Source: Chloroflexota bacterium (GTDB taxonomy: Bacteria > Chloroflexota > Limnocylindria > Limnocylindrales > CSP1-4). From it: a DNA stretch of 47,276 bases. Shown one piece after another: positions 45,007-47,276 of the stretch. Location of the stretch: the NCBI GenBank assembly GCA_021813655.1, contig JAKAJU010000028.1, positions 1-47,276 on the forward strand. The letters are read 5' to 3'. How positions within the stretch are numbered: position 1 is the first letter of the stretch; each line of letters opens with the position of its first letter. A program made the translations under genes and the position numbers. The notes beneath the pieces are model-generated. The model made no database searches. It was not told the DNA's origin and saw nothing but the letters and a program-made list of their open reading frames with translations.

Positions 45007-46209
45007 GTGGACGCGGCGATCCGACTCCTGGACATGACGCCCGCCCCGCTCGCATGGTCGGGGCGCGCGACGAGTGTCGCCGGGATCGAGGAGACCCTCG
45101 CGAGGATCTGGTCCGCTGCGCCGGCCGTCGCGGTCGGGGCGGACGGCGAGCGGCACGTCGTCGCGCGCACGAGCGTCCTCAACCTCGTCGCAGTCGCGGC
45201 CTCCCCCGAGGTGGCGACCCGGGTCCTCGCCGCGGTCGTTTCGCTCACCGGCCGCCACCCGTCGCGGACGATCGTCGTGGAGCCGCGCGACGTGGACGGT
45301 CCACGGCGGATCGATGCCGAGGTCACCGCGAGCTGCATCCTGCCGCGCGACGCGGGCGCTGCCGTCTGCACCGAGGCGATCCGGCTGGTGGCTGGCGGCG
45401 ATGCCGGGCGCCACCTCGCGTCGATCATCCCGCCGCTGCTCATCCACGACCTCCCGGTCGCGATCTGGTGGCCCGGCGACGTCCCGTTCGACCGGCCGGA
45501 CTTCGTCGCGCTGATGGCGGCTGCAGTCCAGACGGACAGGCTCCTCGTCGACGGCTCCGGATGGCGCGACGACGGGCTCGGCGGCATCCGGGGCCTCGCC
45601 CGCGCCCAGGCGGCATCGCGAATCGCGATCTCGGACTTCGCCCTGATGCGGCAGTCGCGGTGGCGCGACGCGATCGCGTCAGCCTTCGACGGACCCGATG
45701 TCGGCCAGTTCCTCCGCTCGATCCGCCGCGTCGTCGTGGAGTACGCGGCGTCGCCCGCCGACCCTGCCCGCGCCAACGTCGTCCGTCCGCTCTATCACGC
45801 CGCGTGGATCGGATCGCGCCTCGGGTGGTCCGCGGAGGCGCCGCTCACGCTCACTGCGGACGGGCGCCGCGAGACGGTCCTCCGGCGCCCGCGCGGCCAC
45901 GTGGAGCTCGTGCTCGTCCCGGTCGCCTCCGATCTGCCGAGCGGCTCGACCACGCGCCTGGTGATCGTCGCCGAGCGCCGTCGGTCGCGGCTCGAGGTGG
46001 ACGTGACCGCGCGCGCGGAGGCGGTGATCGTCCGCGCCCGACGCGACGGCGGCGAGCTCTTCGAGCGCGTCCACCATGCCGCGCGGCGCACCGACACGGA
46101 CCTGCTCGCCGAGGCCATCGAGAGCGGTGGGCGGAGCCCCCTGGCGGCCGCCGCCATCCTCCTCGCCGGCGAGATCGCGGGCGGGGTCGACCAGCCCCGC
46201 CGGCCGTGA
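45007..46209 (+). CDS. opcA: OpcA, glucose-6-phosphate dehydrogenase assembly protein
   Basis: OpcA assists assembly and redox control of glucose-6-phosphate dehydrogenase in cyanobacteria and actinobacteria. The 400-residue protein has the typical ASIIPPLLIHDLPVAIWWPGDVPF block near residues 138-160 and the following DRLLVDGSGW. GTG 45007 has GAGG 8 nt upstream and lies 10 nt after zwf, consistent with a working pair. Its stop overlaps the pgl start. Confidence 0.92.
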   Translation: MDAAIRLLDMTPAPLAWSGRATSVAGIEETLARIWSAAPAVAVGADGERHVVARTSVLNLVAVAASPEVATRVLAAVVSLTGRHPSRTIVVEPRDVDGPRRIDAEVTASCILPRDAGAAVCTEAIRLVAGGDAGRHLASIIPPLLIHDLPVAIWWPGDVPFDRPDFVALMAAAVQTDRLLVDGSGWRDDGLGGIRGLARAQAASRIAISDFALMRQSRWRDAIASAFDGPDVGQFLRSIRRVVVEYAASPADPARANVVRPLYHAAWIGSRLGWSAEAPLTLTADGRRETVLRRPRGHVELVLVPVASDLPSGSTTRLVIVAERRRSRLEVDVTARAEAVIVRARRDGGELFERVHHAARRTDTDLLAEAIESGGRSPLAAAAILLAGEIAGGVDQPRRP

Positions 46210-47111
46210 CCGACGGCGCGGACCCGGGGCCGCTCGGGCCGAGGTCTCATGGACCGGGCGACCGGGGGACGTTCGGGCCCGGCGACCCGGGCGAGCCGGA
46301 GGTCCTCGTCCTCGCCGATCCCGATGCGACGGGCGCGGCAGCGGCCGGGCTGATCGTGGATGCCCTGCGAACGGCGGTGGACCGGCGGGGTCGAGCCGAC
46401 GTCGCGACGACCGGCGGCTCGACGCCTGGCGCGATCTACCGCGCGCTCGTCGCCGACCCGCTCCGCGAGCGCGTCCCGTGGGCGGTCCTCCACCTCTGGT
46501 TCGGGGACGACCGCTACGTCCCCCGCCACCACACGGACTCGAACCTCATCCCGGTGGACGCGATCCTCCTCGGGCAGGATGGCGGGCCCGGATCGCCCCT
46601 CCCCCACGCGAACGTTCACCCGTGGCCGGTCGCGGAGACCGCGCGCGCCGGGGGCGACGCCTCGGACTGCGCCGAGGCCTATGCGGCCGAGATGCGCGGG
46701 ACGATCCCGGCCGATGCAGCCGGACGACCCGTCTTCGACGTGGTCCTCGTGGGGATCGGCCCGGACGGCCACCTCCTCTCGGTGTTCCCCGGAAGTCGGG
46801 CCTTCGACGCTCCAGGCTGGACGATCGCCGTCCCGGCGCCGACGCACATCGCGCCGCACGTCGAGCGCCTGACGTGCACGCCACCCCTCCTCGACGCGAC
46901 ACCGGTCCTCATCTCCGTGGCGTTCGGGGGATCGAAGGCGGCGGTGATCGCGCGGATCCTCGACGGCCCTCGCGACGAACGCGTCCTGCCGGCCCAGCGC
47001 GCCAGGCGCGCCGGCGCCACCTGGGTCCTCGATGCGGCAGCGGCCGCCCACCTCGACCCGGTCCGCTGGCCGGTCGTGGCGCGGGCCGCTGCGCGGCCGG
47101 GCCCCGGCTGA
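46206..47111 (+). CDS. pgl: 6-phosphogluconolactonase
   Basis: Pgl hydrolyses 6-phosphogluconolactone. The 301-residue protein has a Gly/Pro-rich N-terminal tail of about 30 residues, then the SIS-like fold with ATTGGSTPGAIYRAL, LWFGDDRYVP and the catalytic region VGIGPDGHLLSVFPGS. GTG 46206 overlaps the opcA stop (GTGA). It closes the oxidative branch of the operon. Confidence 0.94.
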   Translation: MTDGADPGPLGPRSHGPGDRGTFGPGDPGEPEVLVLADPDATGAAAAGLIVDALRTAVDRRGRADVATTGGSTPGAIYRALVADPLRERVPWAVLHLWFGDDRYVPRHHTDSNLIPVDAILLGQDGGPGSPLPHANVHPWPVAETARAGGDASDCAEAYAAEMRGTIPADAAGRPVFDVVLVGIGPDGHLLSVFPGSRAFDAPGWTIAVPAPTHIAPHVERLTCTPPLLDATPVLISVAFGGSKAAVIARILDGPRDERVLPAQRARRAGATWVLDAAAAAHLDPVRWPVVARAAARPGPG

Positions 47112-47136
47112 CTCCACGCCCATCCGGCGGGACGCG

Positions 47137-47142
47137 TAGAGT
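47137..47142 (+). promoter_or_regulatory. Leaderless -10 box at the window end
   Basis: TAGAGT lies exactly 6 nt before GTG 47149, which has no ribosome site. Confidence 0.45.
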
Positions 47143-47148
47143 CGCGGC

Positions 47149-47276
47149 GTGGACCCCACGCGCGCCCCCCGCCACGCCCGAGGCCGCGCGCGCGCGGCCG
47201 TCGTCGCCGGCCTGGTTCTCGGCGCGGCGCTCCTCCCGGCGGGGACCGCGACGGCCGCGACGACACCCGGGCCGGG
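47149..47276 (+). CDS. Secreted protein, N-terminal fragment cut by window end
   Basis: GTG 47149 opens a frame that is still open at the last base. The 42 visible residues start with a basic stretch (RHARGRARA), then a hydrophobic core AAVVAGLVLGAALLPAG and an ATA-like cleavage site, the layout of a signal peptide. Nothing of the mature protein is visible, so no function can be given. Confidence 0.6.
   Translation, partial: MDPTRAPRHARGRARAAVVAGLVLGAALLPAGTATAATTPGP

Overview
This 47.3 kb window is very GC-rich bacterial chromosome with dense coding, frequent GTG (and one TTG) starts, and many start/stop overlaps of the ATGA or GTGA kind. The gene content (an N-terminally extended Rho, FSA-type transaldolase, ComEA/ComEC/HolA, an OpcA-containing pentose phosphate operon, LysM-M23 peptidase) and the style of the promoters suggest a Chloroflexota lineage close to Limnocylindria. 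That placement is an inference; a high-GC actinobacterium is the main alternative. I see no rRNA, tRNA, insertion sequence, prophage or CRISPR array.

Layout. 0.3-5.4 kb, plus strand: comEA, comEC, an HD-domain hydrolase and holA; comEC has no stop codon in its own frame before holA. 5.4-14.3 kb, minus strand: a small zinc-ribbon protein, rsfS, nadD and obgE (overlapping), a LysM/M23 peptidase, rho, an FSA-type transaldolase and pyrG. The rho-transaldolase gap holds a clear rho promoter and an 18-bp GC-only-cored tandem repeat. 14.5-29.9 kb: a carbohydrate-catabolism island. On the minus strand run cupin, SMP-30 lactonase, sugar-binding lipoprotein, two permeases, DeoR regulator, SDR dehydrogenase, class III aminotransferase, aldose-epimerase-like protein and a methyltransferase. 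Divergently on the plus strand run a DhnA/LsrF-type class I aldolase, FGGY kinase, fucose/arabinose-isomerase-family protein, archaeal-style triosephosphate-isomerase-like protein and a YjbQ protein. Two matching candidate DeoR operators lie at the two promoters.

29.9-37.8 kb is a mixed region: HAD phosphatase, DMT transporter, a 51-residue membrane protein missed by ordinary ORF cut-offs, an uncharacterised protein built of two internal repeats, a DUF4097-like lipoprotein overlapping psuG, an S9 peptidase and a PfkB kinase. 37.9-47.1 kb, plus strand, is a compact pentose phosphate operon: tkt, rpiB, pgi, gnd, zwf, opcA, pgl. The window ends inside the signal peptide of a secreted protein.

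The most interesting system is the catabolic island: isomerase, ketose kinase, aldolase and a triose-phosphate-isomerase-like enzyme form a full isomerise-phosphorylate-cleave route whose substrate I cannot name, with its own ABC importer (no ATPase subunit) and a DeoR repressor. A second theme is a recurring TANNNT box 6-7 nt before start codons that lack a Shine-Dalgarno sequence, which points to widespread leaderless transcription.
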